Of a stretch of DNA of 64,000 nt, positions 56,927 to 64,000 are shown piece after piece. Within the stretch, counting starts at the first letter, position 1. Each line of letters starts with the position of its first letter. A program made the position numbers and the translations under genes. The DNA lies in NCBI RefSeq assembly GCF_024758725.1, contig NZ_CP096972.1:664001-728000 (forward strand), read 5' to 3'. The notes below the pieces were generated by a model. The model was not told where the DNA came from. It saw only the letters and a program-made list of their open reading frames with translations, and made no database searches. The DNA is from Sphingomonas sp. SUN039 (GTDB lineage Bacteria; Pseudomonadota; Alphaproteobacteria; Sphingomonadales; Sphingomonadaceae).

Positions 56927-56975
56927 ATATGATGATCCAGACAGGCTGAACGGGGGAACGGATGTGAGGGTAACG

Positions 56976-57347
56976 ATGCGTGTCGCGGTCGCGTTGGTCG
57001 GCTTGTTCAACGTCGTGCTGGGGCTGGGTTTCCTGTTCGACCCTGTCGAACTGGCCGCACGATTTGCGCTCTCCCCGATTGGGACTCAGGGTCTGGCAAC
57101 AATCCGCGCAGACTTCCCGGCGTTCTTTCTGACCGGGGGAGTCTTCGCGCTGGTCGGTGCGTGGCGCGCGGACTCAAAACCGCTGCTTGTCCCGCTGGTG
57201 CTCTTGGGCGTGGCGCTGACGGGTCGCTTTGTAAGCATCGCAATCGACGGCATGGTGGCTACGACCTTACCCCCGATGATCGCCGAAGCCCTGATGATCG
57301 TTGTCGTGCTGTTGGCGCGTCGCGTGTTCCTGAAGGCGATCTACTGA
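56976..57347 (+). CDS. DUF4345-like small membrane protein
   Basis: 123 residues with four hydrophobic segments. VGLFNVVLGLGFLFDP and LATIRADFPAFFLTGGVFALVGAW resemble the DUF4345 family (LRAxxGGxxL pattern). An RBS-like GAGGG is five bases before the chosen ATG; a GTG 12 bases upstream is possible. Function unknown. It is divergent from DUF3604 and followed by tRNA-Pro on the other strand. Confidence 0.68.
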   Translation: MRVAVALVGLFNVVLGLGFLFDPVELAARFALSPIGTQGLATIRADFPAFFLTGGVFALVGAWRADSKPLLVPLVLLGVALTGRFVSIAIDGMVATTLPPMIAEALMIVVVLLARRVFLKAIY

Positions 57348-57432
57348 TCGTCCTCTGCGGAACCGAAATGCGCGCTCGGGTGCGCCGCGCATCACTACAG
57401 CATCCGCCACAATTGCCCGATAAAACCGAGTA

Positions 57433-57450
57433 GGACCGGTTACCCGGTCC
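57433..57450 (-). terminator. Putative terminator hairpin after tRNA-Pro
   Basis: Arms GGACCGG and CCGGTCC around TTAC, two bases beyond the tRNA 3' end. On the minus strand only a weak T-run follows after several bases, so it is a weak intrinsic terminator at best. Confidence 0.4.
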
Positions 57451-57529
<79 letters not shown>

Positions 57530-57579
57530 ACACCGGACGCGCCGCGCATAGCGGGCGCAGAAGCAACAGGCAACGCGCC

Positions 57580-57837
57580 TTACTTGGCCGCCGCATTCCC
57601 GCTGGCATTGCCCTCGAGCGCCGCACTGTTCGCCTCGGCACCGGCGTTGGCGACTTCGTTTTCGGCCAGATTGTCGGTCGTCGCCTCAAGTTCCGCCGCC
57701 GAATTCTCGAGCGCGGCCCCGGCACTGTTCTCGGTGTCCGCGACATTGGTCGCATCCGGCGCCTTGCCACAGCCAGCGAGAATGAGCAGCGCAGCGGCAG
57801 CAAGGCCGGTGGCAACAGCAGTGGCGGTCTTGGTCAT
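57580..57837 (-). CDS. Small lipoprotein with Asn/Ala/Glu repeats
   Basis: 85 residues from the ATG at 57837. Signal TATAVATGLAAAALLILAGCGK with lipobox LAGC predicts outer-membrane or periplasmic lipoprotein. The mature part is low complexity with near repeats of the type NSAAELEATTDNLAENE, in parts reminiscent of entericidin-like or coiled small lipoproteins; no firm family. It is transcribed away from tRNA-Pro in the same direction as the M28 peptidase, 64 bases after that gene's stop. Confidence 0.6.
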   Translation of the reverse strand: MTKTATAVATGLAAAALLILAGCGKAPDATNVADTENSAGAALENSAAELEATTDNLAENEVANAGAEANSAALEGNASGNAAAK

Positions 57838-57901
57838 GTTGGCGTCCCGAAAATATTTGACTGCCACATAGCGGCCACAATTCGCCAGTCAATCGCGTCG
57901 A

Positions 57902-59296
57902 TCATTTCGGCTTGACGAGTGCCTCCGGCGCGTTCGCCACCACGGCGAGCATCGCTGTCCAAGCCGCCACATTCTGGCGCAGCTGCACCGGATCGATGCG
58001 CTCCAGCGTGTCTTCGGGCGTGTGGTGATAGTCGAAATAGCGGGTGCCCGACTGGTTGAGATCGACGACGGACACGCCCGCCTTGACCAACGGTTCGATG
58101 TCGGCGCCGTCGCCCGCCTTCTCCTTCGAGCGCACGATGCCGAGCGGGGCGAGCGCGACCTGCAAGCGGTCGCCGACCGCTTTCGCACCGTCGGGCAGGG
58201 CAACCGCGAAGCGCCACACCCGATCCGCGCCGAAATCGGATTCGGCAGCAAGCGCGTGCGGTTCGTCCTTGTGCGCCGCGAAATAGGCGTCGGAGCCAGC
58301 GCCGCCGGTTTCCTCGTCGCCGAACCAGACAACACGGATCGTGCGCCGTGGAGGCGGGCCGTCGAGGAAGCGTTTGGCCGCCGCCGCCGTAATTGCGATG
58401 CCCGCACCGTCATCGATCGCACCGGTGCCGAGATCCCAGCTGTCGAGATGCCCGCCGACGACGATCAGGCCTGCCGCCGGATCGGTACCGGGGACTTCGC
58501 CGATAACATTGCCGGTTTCGGTCATACCCAGATCGCGGGGCGTCAGCGTCAGGTGCAGCGTGACCGGCTTGCCGCGCTTGACCATGCGCGACAGATTGTC
58601 GGCGTCCGAAGTCGAGAGTGCAGCGGCGGGGATGGGCGTCACGCCTTTTTCGAAATTGGTCTGGCCCGTGTGCGGCCCGCGCCCGTGGTCGCTGCCGATC
58701 GAGCGGATAATCATCGCCGCTGCGCCCTTTTTGGCGGCGAGATTGGGGCCGACGAAGCGTGCGGAGCCGAAACTGCCGTAGCTCGATCCGTCCTGTGTCG
58801 CGACCATGGCGTTCGAGACGAACGCGATCTTGCCCTTGAGACTGCCGTCAGGCGCGGCCTGCAGGTCGCCGAAGGTGGGGAAATAGACGATCTCCGCCGT
58901 CAGACCCTCAGGCGGGGTGGCTCCAGAACTGCCGAGCGCGGTGAGCCGGAGTTTTTGGGGGAAGGGGCTGATAACTTCGGCGGTCTCGCCCCCGCGCACC
59001 CAGGTCCGCATCTTCGTGGTCTCGATCCGGACGTTCTTGAAGCCGAGCGCGGTCAGCTTGGCCAGCCCCCAGGCGCGGGCGCGCGCCTCTGCCTCGGTCC
59101 CGGCCATGCGCGGTCCGACTTCAGTCGTGATCCCCTCGACGATGTCCCAGGCGACCGTGTCTCCTGCCAGCGCGGCATCGCGCATCGCCGCCACCTGCGG
59201 GTCGAGCGGGGGAGGGGCTGGAGGTGTCGGCCGCTGGGCGGCGAGCGGGGTGGCGAGGGCTACGGCGAGCGCGATGGGGAGGACGATGCTTTTCAT
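57902..59296 (-). CDS. M28-family aminopeptidase (carboxypeptidase Q-like)
   Basis: 464 residues with a signal peptide (LPIALAVALATPLAA). A PA-like domain occupies the middle (about 120-250: VYFPTFGDLQ to AAMIIRSIGSD) and the zinc peptidase domain includes GGHLDSWDLGTGAIDDGAG and GDEETGGAGSDAYFAAHK, with the His, Asp and Glu metal ligands of M28. A DFDYHHTPEDTLE-type segment (RYFDYHHTPEDTLER) supplies the last ligand. It probably digests peptides in the periplasm. The region ahead contains a REP-like element (59317-59403). Confidence 0.92.
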   Translation of the reverse strand: MKSIVLPIALAVALATPLAAQRPTPPAPPPLDPQVAAMRDAALAGDTVAWDIVEGITTEVGPRMAGTEAEARARAWGLAKLTALGFKNVRIETTKMRTWVRGGETAEVISPFPQKLRLTALGSSGATPPEGLTAEIVYFPTFGDLQAAPDGSLKGKIAFVSNAMVATQDGSSYGSFGSARFVGPNLAAKKGAAAMIIRSIGSDHGRGPHTGQTNFEKGVTPIPAAALSTSDADNLSRMVKRGKPVTLHLTLTPRDLGMTETGNVIGEVPGTDPAAGLIVVGGHLDSWDLGTGAIDDGAGIAITAAAAKRFLDGPPPRRTIRVVWFGDEETGGAGSDAYFAAHKDEPHALAAESDFGADRVWRFAVALPDGAKAVGDRLQVALAPLGIVRSKEKAGDGADIEPLVKAGVSVVDLNQSGTRYFDYHHTPEDTLERIDPVQLRQNVAAWTAMLAVVANAPEALVKPK

Positions 59297-59316
59297 TCGA
59301 CCTGCCTAACCCGCCC

Positions 59317-59403
59317 GTCATTCCCGCGAAAGCGGGAATCCAGCTTCTTTTCTTGGCATTCTTGTCGAAGAAGAAGCTGGATTCCCGCTTTCGCGGGAAT
59401 GAC
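59317..59403. repeat. REP-type palindrome between M28 peptidase and DUF3052-like gene
   Basis: A perfect 33-base inverted repeat (59317-59349 and 59371-59403) around a 21-base loop, beginning GTCATTCCCGCGAAAGCGGG. This is the common sphingomonad REP that reads as SFPRKRESS and IPAFAGMT when translated. It ends four bases before the next gene's stop. Confidence 0.95.
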
Positions 59404-59406
59404 GAA

Positions 59407-59994
59407 TTAGCGAGGCGAATAGCGCGTCGCCGTCCACCGGTCGGAAATGCCGCTGACCTTGGTGTCGATATACCCGTTCGACCGCATGAAGCCGCGGATC
59501 GTGCCGTCGGCGACGGTCGCGAACTTGGCCTTGCCCGCGACCAGCCAGACGGGGAGAGCGGCGGCGCGGGCGGCGTCGAGTGTGGCGGAAAGACCGGCCT
59601 CATCGAACAGAACAGCCACGATCATGTCGGCATCGGCAGGCGCACCGACAGTCGCGCCGCCGAGCGCCGTCGCGAGTGCGTCGTCCTCGACCGTGCCGAG
59701 CACAAACGCGCGCTTGCCGTCCGCAAGGCCAAGCTTTTCGGCCAGTGTCGGTGGCGCTTTCAGCAGCGCCGCCGCCCATTTCGCCGCTTCCGCCGCCCCG
59801 AGTTCGAGCGTCAGCGGCGCGCCTGAGACATCGACGACCAGATCACCGCCCTCGACCACCACGCCGGTGATTGCCGTGCGGGGTATTCGCGCGCGCAAAT
59901 CGCCGCGCAGGATGATTTCGGTCGATTCGAGCAAGACCTTCGCCTCGGAAGTCGCGCCTTGCCAAGTCGCCGTACAGATCGCCTCGCGTCCCAT
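59407..59994 (-). CDS. DUF3052-like protein of unknown function
   Basis: 195 residues. The N-terminal half (about 1-85) is a small beta-rich region (AKVLLESTEIILRGDLRARI), and the C half has AEKLGLADGKRAFVLG to GYIDTKVSGISDRWTATRY, which follows the DUF3052 pattern with its lysine-rich and aromatic motif in partial form. No signal or membrane segment. It diverges from the ettA region. The family is uncharacterised and the match is partial. Confidence 0.6.
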   Translation of the reverse strand: MGREAICTATWQGATSEAKVLLESTEIILRGDLRARIPRTAITGVVVEGGDLVVDVSGAPLTLELGAAEAAKWAAALLKAPPTLAEKLGLADGKRAFVLGTVEDDALATALGGATVGAPADADMIVAVLFDEAGLSATLDAARAAALPVWLVAGKAKFATVADGTIRGFMRSNGYIDTKVSGISDRWTATRYSPR

Positions 59995-60040
59995 GGGGTC
60001 AAGCTACCGCCGCTTTTGTCACGTGGCGAGGGCATGATTG

Positions 60041-60200
60041 GTTTAACGCGAAGGCGCAAAGGAGAAGGATAAGACGCAAAGGCGTTGCTTTACGCCGCGA
60101 TAGCGGCACCCAATCCCGTGCTTGAATCTGAAGAGGCGCGGTCGCGCCGGTGTGCACATCTTCGCGTCTTATCCTCCTCCTTTGCGTCTTTGCGTTAAAC
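60041..60200. repeat. Long inverted-repeat element upstream of ettA
   Basis: Arms of about 36 bases (60041-60076 and 60165-60200) are inverted copies with three mismatches, core GCGAAGGCGCAAAGGAG. The inside (about 60077-60164) holds a further GCGCGGTCGCGCC palindrome. It lies in the 280-base gap before ettA; nothing else is seen in that gap apart from a probable ettA leader. Confidence 0.85.
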
Positions 60201-60277
60201 CCCTTCTTCCCTTCGCATGAGCCAAACGCTATCGGCGCGGCAACCTCCGCAACACCCAGACCCGAAAGACCCGACCG

Positions 60278-61957
60278 ATGGCCGCGCAATACGCCTATGT
60301 CATGAAGGACATGACGAAGACCTTCCCCGGCGCGCCCAAGCCGGTGCTGAACAACATCAACCTGCAATTCTATCAGGGCGCCAAGATCGGCATCGTCGGC
60401 CCGAACGGCGCGGGCAAATCGACGCTGATGAAGATCATGGCGGGCGTCGACAAGGACTTCACCGGCGAGGCGTGGCCGGGCGAGTACATCACTGTCGGCT
60501 ATCTGGAGCAGGAGCCGCAGCTCGACCCGACCAAGACGGTGCTCGAAAACGTCAAAATGGGCGCGAAGGAGACCGCCGATCTGGTCGACCGCTTCAACGC
60601 GATCTCGGCCGAGATGGGCGACCCCAAGGACGACACCGATTTCGACGCGCTGATGGAGGAGATGGGCACGCTCCAGGAAAAGATCGACGCAGTCGATGGC
60701 TGGACGCTCGACAGCCAGCTCGGCGTCGCGATGGAGGCATTGCGCTGCCCGCCGGGCGACTGGCCGGTCGAAAACCTGTCGGGCGGTGAAAAGCGCCGCA
60801 TCGCGCTCACCCGGCTGCTGATCCAGAAGCCGTCGATCCTGTTGCTCGACGAGCCGACCAACCACCTCGACGCGGAGTCGGTGAAGTGGCTCGAAAACCA
60901 CCTCAAGGAATATGCGGGCGCGGTGCTGATGATCACCCATGACCGTTACTTCCTCGACAATGTCGTCGGCTGGATTCTGGAAATCGACCGCGGGCGCTAT
61001 TTCCCGTACGAGGGCAATTATTCGACCTATCTCGAGAAAAAAGCCAAGCGGCTCGAGCAGGAAGACCGCGAGGATTCGAGCCGCCAGACCGCGATCAAGA
61101 ACGAGCTCGAATGGATCCGGCAGGGCGCGAAAGCACGCCAGACCAAGTCGAAAGCGCGTATCGCCAAGTTCGACCAGCTCGTCGAGCAGCAGAAGAACCG
61201 CACCCCCGGCAAGGCGCAGATCGTCATCCAGGTGCCCGAGCGGCTCGGCGGCAAGGTGATCGAGGTCGACAATATCTCGAAGGCGTACGGCGACAAATTG
61301 CTGTTCGAGAATCTGTCGTTCACGCTGCCCGCGGGCGGCATCGTCGGCGTTATCGGGCCGAACGGTGCGGGCAAATCGACCTTGTTCAAGCTGATCATCG
61401 GCAGCGAAAAGCCCGACACCGGCAGCATCGACATGGGCAGCACGGTGCGGCTGGGCTATGTCGACCAGAGCCGCGACCACCTCGACGACAAGAAGAACGT
61501 CTGGGAGGAAATCTCCGACGGGCTCGATTATATGAAGGTCAACGGCCACGACCAGTCGACGCGGGCGTATGTGGGTGCGTTCAACTTCAAGGGCGGCGAC
61601 CAGCAGAAGAACGTCGGCAAACTGTCGGGCGGCGAACGCAACCGCGTGAACATCGCCAAGATGCTGAAACGCGGCGGCAATGTGCTGCTGCTCGACGAAC
61701 CGACCAACGATCTGGACGTCGAAACGCTCGGCGCGCTGGAAGAAGCGATCGAGAATTTCGCCGGCTGCGCGGTGGTGATCAGCCACGACCGGTTCTTCCT
61801 CGACCGTCTGGCGACGCATATCCTGGCGTTCGAGGGCGACAGCCATGTCGAGTGGTTCGAGGGGAACTTCGACGCGTATGAAGAGGACAAAAGGCGCCGT
61901 CTGGGCGATGCGGCGGATCGGCCGACGGCGTTGGCTTATAAAAAACTCACTCGATAG
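60278..61957 (+). CDS. ettA: Energy-dependent translational throttle protein EttA (ABC-F)
   Basis: 559 residues with two ABC domains and no membrane part: GPNGAGKST at about 43 and 362, LSGGEKRR and LSGGERNR signatures, DEPTNHLD and DEPTNDLD Walker B regions. The arm between them carries the long charged helix (LEKKAKRLEQEDREDSSRQT) of ABC-F factors. It binds the ribosomal E site and links initiation-phase translation to ATP/ADP ratio. Length (555 in E. coli) fits. Confidence 0.97.
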   Translation: MAAQYAYVMKDMTKTFPGAPKPVLNNINLQFYQGAKIGIVGPNGAGKSTLMKIMAGVDKDFTGEAWPGEYITVGYLEQEPQLDPTKTVLENVKMGAKETADLVDRFNAISAEMGDPKDDTDFDALMEEMGTLQEKIDAVDGWTLDSQLGVAMEALRCPPGDWPVENLSGGEKRRIALTRLLIQKPSILLLDEPTNHLDAESVKWLENHLKEYAGAVLMITHDRYFLDNVVGWILEIDRGRYFPYEGNYSTYLEKKAKRLEQEDREDSSRQTAIKNELEWIRQGAKARQTKSKARIAKFDQLVEQQKNRTPGKAQIVIQVPERLGGKVIEVDNISKAYGDKLLFENLSFTLPAGGIVGVIGPNGAGKSTLFKLIIGSEKPDTGSIDMGSTVRLGYVDQSRDHLDDKKNVWEEISDGLDYMKVNGHDQSTRAYVGAFNFKGGDQQKNVGKLSGGERNRVNIAKMLKRGGNVLLLDEPTNDLDVETLGALEEAIENFAGCAVVISHDRFFLDRLATHILAFEGDSHVEWFEGNFDAYEEDKRRRLGDAADRPTALAYKKLTR

Positions 61958-61984
61958 TATTCAGCTTGATACTGTCGGAGAGAC

Positions 61985-62572
61985 ATGATGATTCTTGCGA
62001 TGTTGTTACAGTCTGCACCGTTGGTAGCAGATCCATCGAAGATCAGGCCGGCCGAGAGTCCGGGCACATGGGTTTCCAACGCTGACTATCCACCTTCCGC
62101 TCAAAGAGCAGGCATCGAGGGCGTTGTTGGATTCAAGTTGAGTGTCGATCGCGCGGGCAAGGTAACTTCCTGCACAGTTACCGCCTCCAGTGGATCGTCC
62201 ATTCTGGACGATAAAACCTGTTCCCTGATGATGGAGCGCGCTAAATTTCTGCCGGGCTATGACGCTAAAGGTCGACCGTTCGGTGGAGAGTATTCGTCGA
62301 GATTCCGTTGGAGCATCATGAAAAATGCCCCGATAATTCCGTTTGTCGGTACCGTGGGCGAACCCTATCTTTTCACTATGCGTATCGAGGTCAGCGCCGA
62401 GGGTGCCATCACGAAGTGTGAAACGCTATCGCCACCGGGCATTCGCGAAAACACCGGCCCGTGTCGCGACATTCTCGCGAGTAAACCAATCAAACCTTAT
62501 GTTGATGCTGCCGGTCGCCCGGTGCCGAAGGTGCTAATTATACGCCACGAACTGGAAATCAGAGACCAATAG
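61985..62572 (+). CDS. Double TonB-C-like domain protein
   Basis: 195 residues: short N-terminal signal-like segment (MMILAMLLQSAPLVADP) and two TonB C-terminal-like modules (about 30-105 and 120-190). Module 1 has YPPSAQRAGIEGVVGFKLSVDRAGKVTSC and a Cys before the second helix; module 2 repeats the pattern (FTMRIEVSAEGAITKC, RPVPKVLIIRHELE) and the Cys pair. There is no TonB N-terminal membrane arm, so it is not a classical TonB. Base composition is less GC-rich than ettA. Possibly a periplasmic partner of receptors or energy transducers. Confidence 0.65.
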   Translation: MMILAMLLQSAPLVADPSKIRPAESPGTWVSNADYPPSAQRAGIEGVVGFKLSVDRAGKVTSCTVTASSGSSILDDKTCSLMMERAKFLPGYDAKGRPFGGEYSSRFRWSIMKNAPIIPFVGTVGEPYLFTMRIEVSAEGAITKCETLSPPGIRENTGPCRDILASKPIKPYVDAAGRPVPKVLIIRHELEIRDQ

Positions 62573-62595
62573 CGCTCAAGCTAACCCCGCAACGC

Positions 62596-63174
62596 TCAAT
62601 CGAGCAACGTCTCGGTATCGACCTCCAGCCCCTCGATGGTTGCAGACACCAGCCGCTCGCCGAGCAAAACGTCGAGTTGGCCGTGATACCCGTCCGCGTC
62701 AGGATTTTCGTGCATCAGTGCGCGGTTCTCGTTGAGGTCGATCACCCAATATTCCGCAATTCCCGCCGCCGCATACAGGTCCGATTTCCGGCCCAGATCG
62801 GTTTCGAGCGTCGAGTCCGACACTTCGATGACCAGCGCGACATGCGCCAAGGGCACCGCGCCGTCGCCGCGATAATCGGTCAGCGTGATGTCGGGTTCGG
62901 GCAGCGATCCATCGGATAGCCGGATCGAGACTTCGACTTGCGGACGCAGCGGCGATCCCATGTCTCGCAACGCCTTGCCTAGTTCGAATGCCAAGTCTGT
63001 CTTCACCCGCGCGTGGCGGCTCCACTGCGCGTTCATGACGACGATCTCCCCCTCGATCAGCTCGCTCTTCGCATAGTCGTCAAACAGTCCCTGTTCGTGC
63101 AGCGCGATGAACTGATCTACCGTAAAGCGGAACGGCTCGGCGGTCGCGGTTGGCGGGCTGAAGGGCGCATTCAT
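62596..63174 (-). CDS. Uma2 family (DUF820) nuclease-fold protein
   Basis: 192 residues. LPEPDITLTD and VIEVSDSTLETDLGRKSDLYAAAGIAEYWVID match the PD-(D/E)xK core of Uma2 proteins (Asp, Glu-X-Lys-type residues visible in EVSDST... and LGRKSD). No membrane part. These are common in cyanobacteria and many proteobacteria, with unknown target; they are restriction-like in fold only. No toxin or antitoxin partner is visible. Confidence 0.83.
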   Translation of the reverse strand: MNAPFSPPTATAEPFRFTVDQFIALHEQGLFDDYAKSELIEGEIVVMNAQWSRHARVKTDLAFELGKALRDMGSPLRPQVEVSIRLSDGSLPEPDITLTDYRGDGAVPLAHVALVIEVSDSTLETDLGRKSDLYAAAGIAEYWVIDLNENRALMHENPDADGYHGQLDVLLGERLVSATIEGLEVDTETLLD

Positions 63175-63301
63175 GCCGGAAACCTATCACATCGCGCTCG
63201 CTATGTAAGGGGGATGGCAGCGGTTGAGGTTTGACCACATTGTGAAGCCGCCCCCGTGATGATAGTCTGCGCCAACCACCGGCCTGTCGGGGAACGCGTC
63301 G

Positions 63302-64000
63302 ATGACCACCTACCATTACATCGTCATCGCCCTGTTCGCCCTCTTTGCGCTGGCGGATTTCGTTGGGCGGCGCACCCAATTCCCCGATATCCGCTATTGG
63401 CGCATCATGGGTGTCGTCTCGACCATCCTCTATTTCACTATCGCGACCTTCGCGCCGTTCGTGTGGGACGCGTTTTTCGGCGCGCACCAGTTGATCGACG
63501 GCTCGGTGCTGCCGTTCTGGGCGCAGGTCGTCGGCGGGTTCCTGATCCTCGAGTTCGGCATTTATTTCTGGCACCGCGCGATGCACGGCTGGGACCCGTT
63601 GTGGTGCGCGACACACCAGATGCACCACAGCGCCGAGCGGGTGGACATCTGGGGCGCCTATTATTTCCATCCGCTCGACATGCTGGGCTGGTCGCTACTC
63701 GGGTCGCTGTGCCTCGTCTGGATCTTCGGGCTGAGCGCGGAGGCGGCGCTGATCGTCGCGGTGCTGACGACGATCCCGGGCATTTTCCAGCATATCAATA
63801 TGCGGACGCCGCATTGGCTGGGCTACTTTATCCAGCGTCCCGAAAGCCACCTGATCCACCACCAGCGCGGCGTGCATGCTTACAACTACGGCGACATTCC
63901 GCTGCCCGATATGATCTTCGGCACGTTCAAAAACCCGCGCGCGTGGGAGGGCGAGAATGGGTTCCATGACGGATCGACGACGCAAATTCCGGCGATGCTG
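63302..64000 (+). CDS. Sterol desaturase/fatty acid hydroxylase family protein, 3' truncated by window end
   Basis: 233 codons are visible with no stop before the window end. The start ATG at 63302 follows GGGGAACG. Four hydrophobic segments are seen; the di-iron His boxes are HRAMH (about residue 87), HQMHH (about 99) and HQRGVH (about 183). The family makes membrane hydroxylases or desaturases. It shares the fold with the gene at 52107 but the two sequences are clearly different. The gene was found by reading the open frame to the edge. Confidence 0.85.
   Translation, partial: MTTYHYIVIALFALFALADFVGRRTQFPDIRYWRIMGVVSTILYFTIATFAPFVWDAFFGAHQLIDGSVLPFWAQVVGGFLILEFGIYFWHRAMHGWDPLWCATHQMHHSAERVDIWGAYYFHPLDMLGWSLLGSLCLVWIFGLSAEAALIVAVLTTIPGIFQHINMRTPHWLGYFIQRPESHLIHHQRGVHAYNYGDIPLPDMIFGTFKNPRAWEGENGFHDGSTTQIPAML

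Noticed and set aside
57348-57432. A strong intrinsic terminator downstream of tRNA-Pro.
   Set aside because: The stem is clear, but the T-run is distant and weak, so it is kept only as a low-confidence terminator.
63256-63969. An alternative frame at the end of the window.
   Set aside because: It is Arg/His-rich; the frame from 63302 has membrane segments and the His boxes of the desaturase family and stays open to the edge.

Overview
The window is a gene-dense, GC-rich bacterial chromosome segment with about 62 protein genes and two tRNAs. It reads as an alphaproteobacterium of the order Sphingomonadales. Supporting signs are pyruvate dehydrogenase E1 beta carrying its own lipoyl domain, the run ppiD-trpE-trpG-trpD-trpC, a LolC/E-LolD pair, a TonB-dependent receptor, a ceramidase-like membrane protein, a DUF3604/rotamase/HupE-UreJ operon, and many sphingomonad-style intergenic palindromes. 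No phage, plasmid, transposase, integrase, CRISPR array or rRNA operon was seen.

Layout: 1-5108 (minus) is a tightly overlapped operon from a PpiD-like periplasmic foldase into trpE, trpG, trpD and trpC, the last cut by the window edge. 5153-8366 (plus) holds tpiA, secG and pyrG. 8474-10801 is a TonB-dependent receptor. 10978-13507 is an overlapped operon of a Tat-signal Fe/Mn superoxide dismutase, an LMW-phosphatase/ArsC-like protein and a chromate transporter. 14019-16064 is lolC/E and lolD, with lolD flanked by inverted copies of one palindromic element. 16188-22819 holds yqeY-like, carA, an unrecognised small secreted protein, carB, greA and a rhomboid protease. 22816-24206 (minus) is DUF4170 plus a YqjD/YqjE/YqjK-like module. 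24366-28510 is eno, ftsB, pdhA and pdhB. 28514-31874 (minus) is a three-gene TadE/TadG-like set.

31982-45200 holds a phytoene-synthase-like protein, an EF-hand protein, trmFO, a GbsR/MarR regulator with two small membrane proteins, a ceramidase-like protein, a YaiI protein, a DEAD-box helicase, a YhhN protein, and the overlapped run gyrA, CDF transporter, DUF952, DUF3089. 45301-49669 holds an SDR, a repeat-type secreted protein, an Lrp regulator and a histidine kinase with a degenerate ATPase domain. 49725-52919 is a tRNA with CAU anticodon, then TetR, haloalkane dehalogenase, a DsbA/HCCA-isomerase-like protein and a sterol-desaturase-like hydroxylase. 53104-56788 (minus) is DUF3604, PPIase and HupE/UreJ. 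The remainder has a DUF4345-like protein, tRNA-Pro, a small lipoprotein, an M28 peptidase, a DUF3052-like protein, ettA, a double TonB-C-domain protein, a Uma2 protein and a second sterol desaturase cut by the window end.

Most adjacent same-strand genes are joined by ATGA, GTGA or TAATG junctions, so translational coupling appears to be the main organising feature. The most notable observations are: (i) two large palindromes inserted in frame inside trpE and carA, both in interdomain linkers; (ii) matching operator-like motifs linking the GbsR regulator to a membrane-protein pair and the TetR regulator to a dehalogenase operon; (iii) an orphan secreted protein coupled between carA and carB; (iv) a hairpin that would bury the superoxide dismutase ribosome-binding site; (v) a family of composite palindromic elements in many gaps. 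All calls come from reading the sequence; no database search was run.
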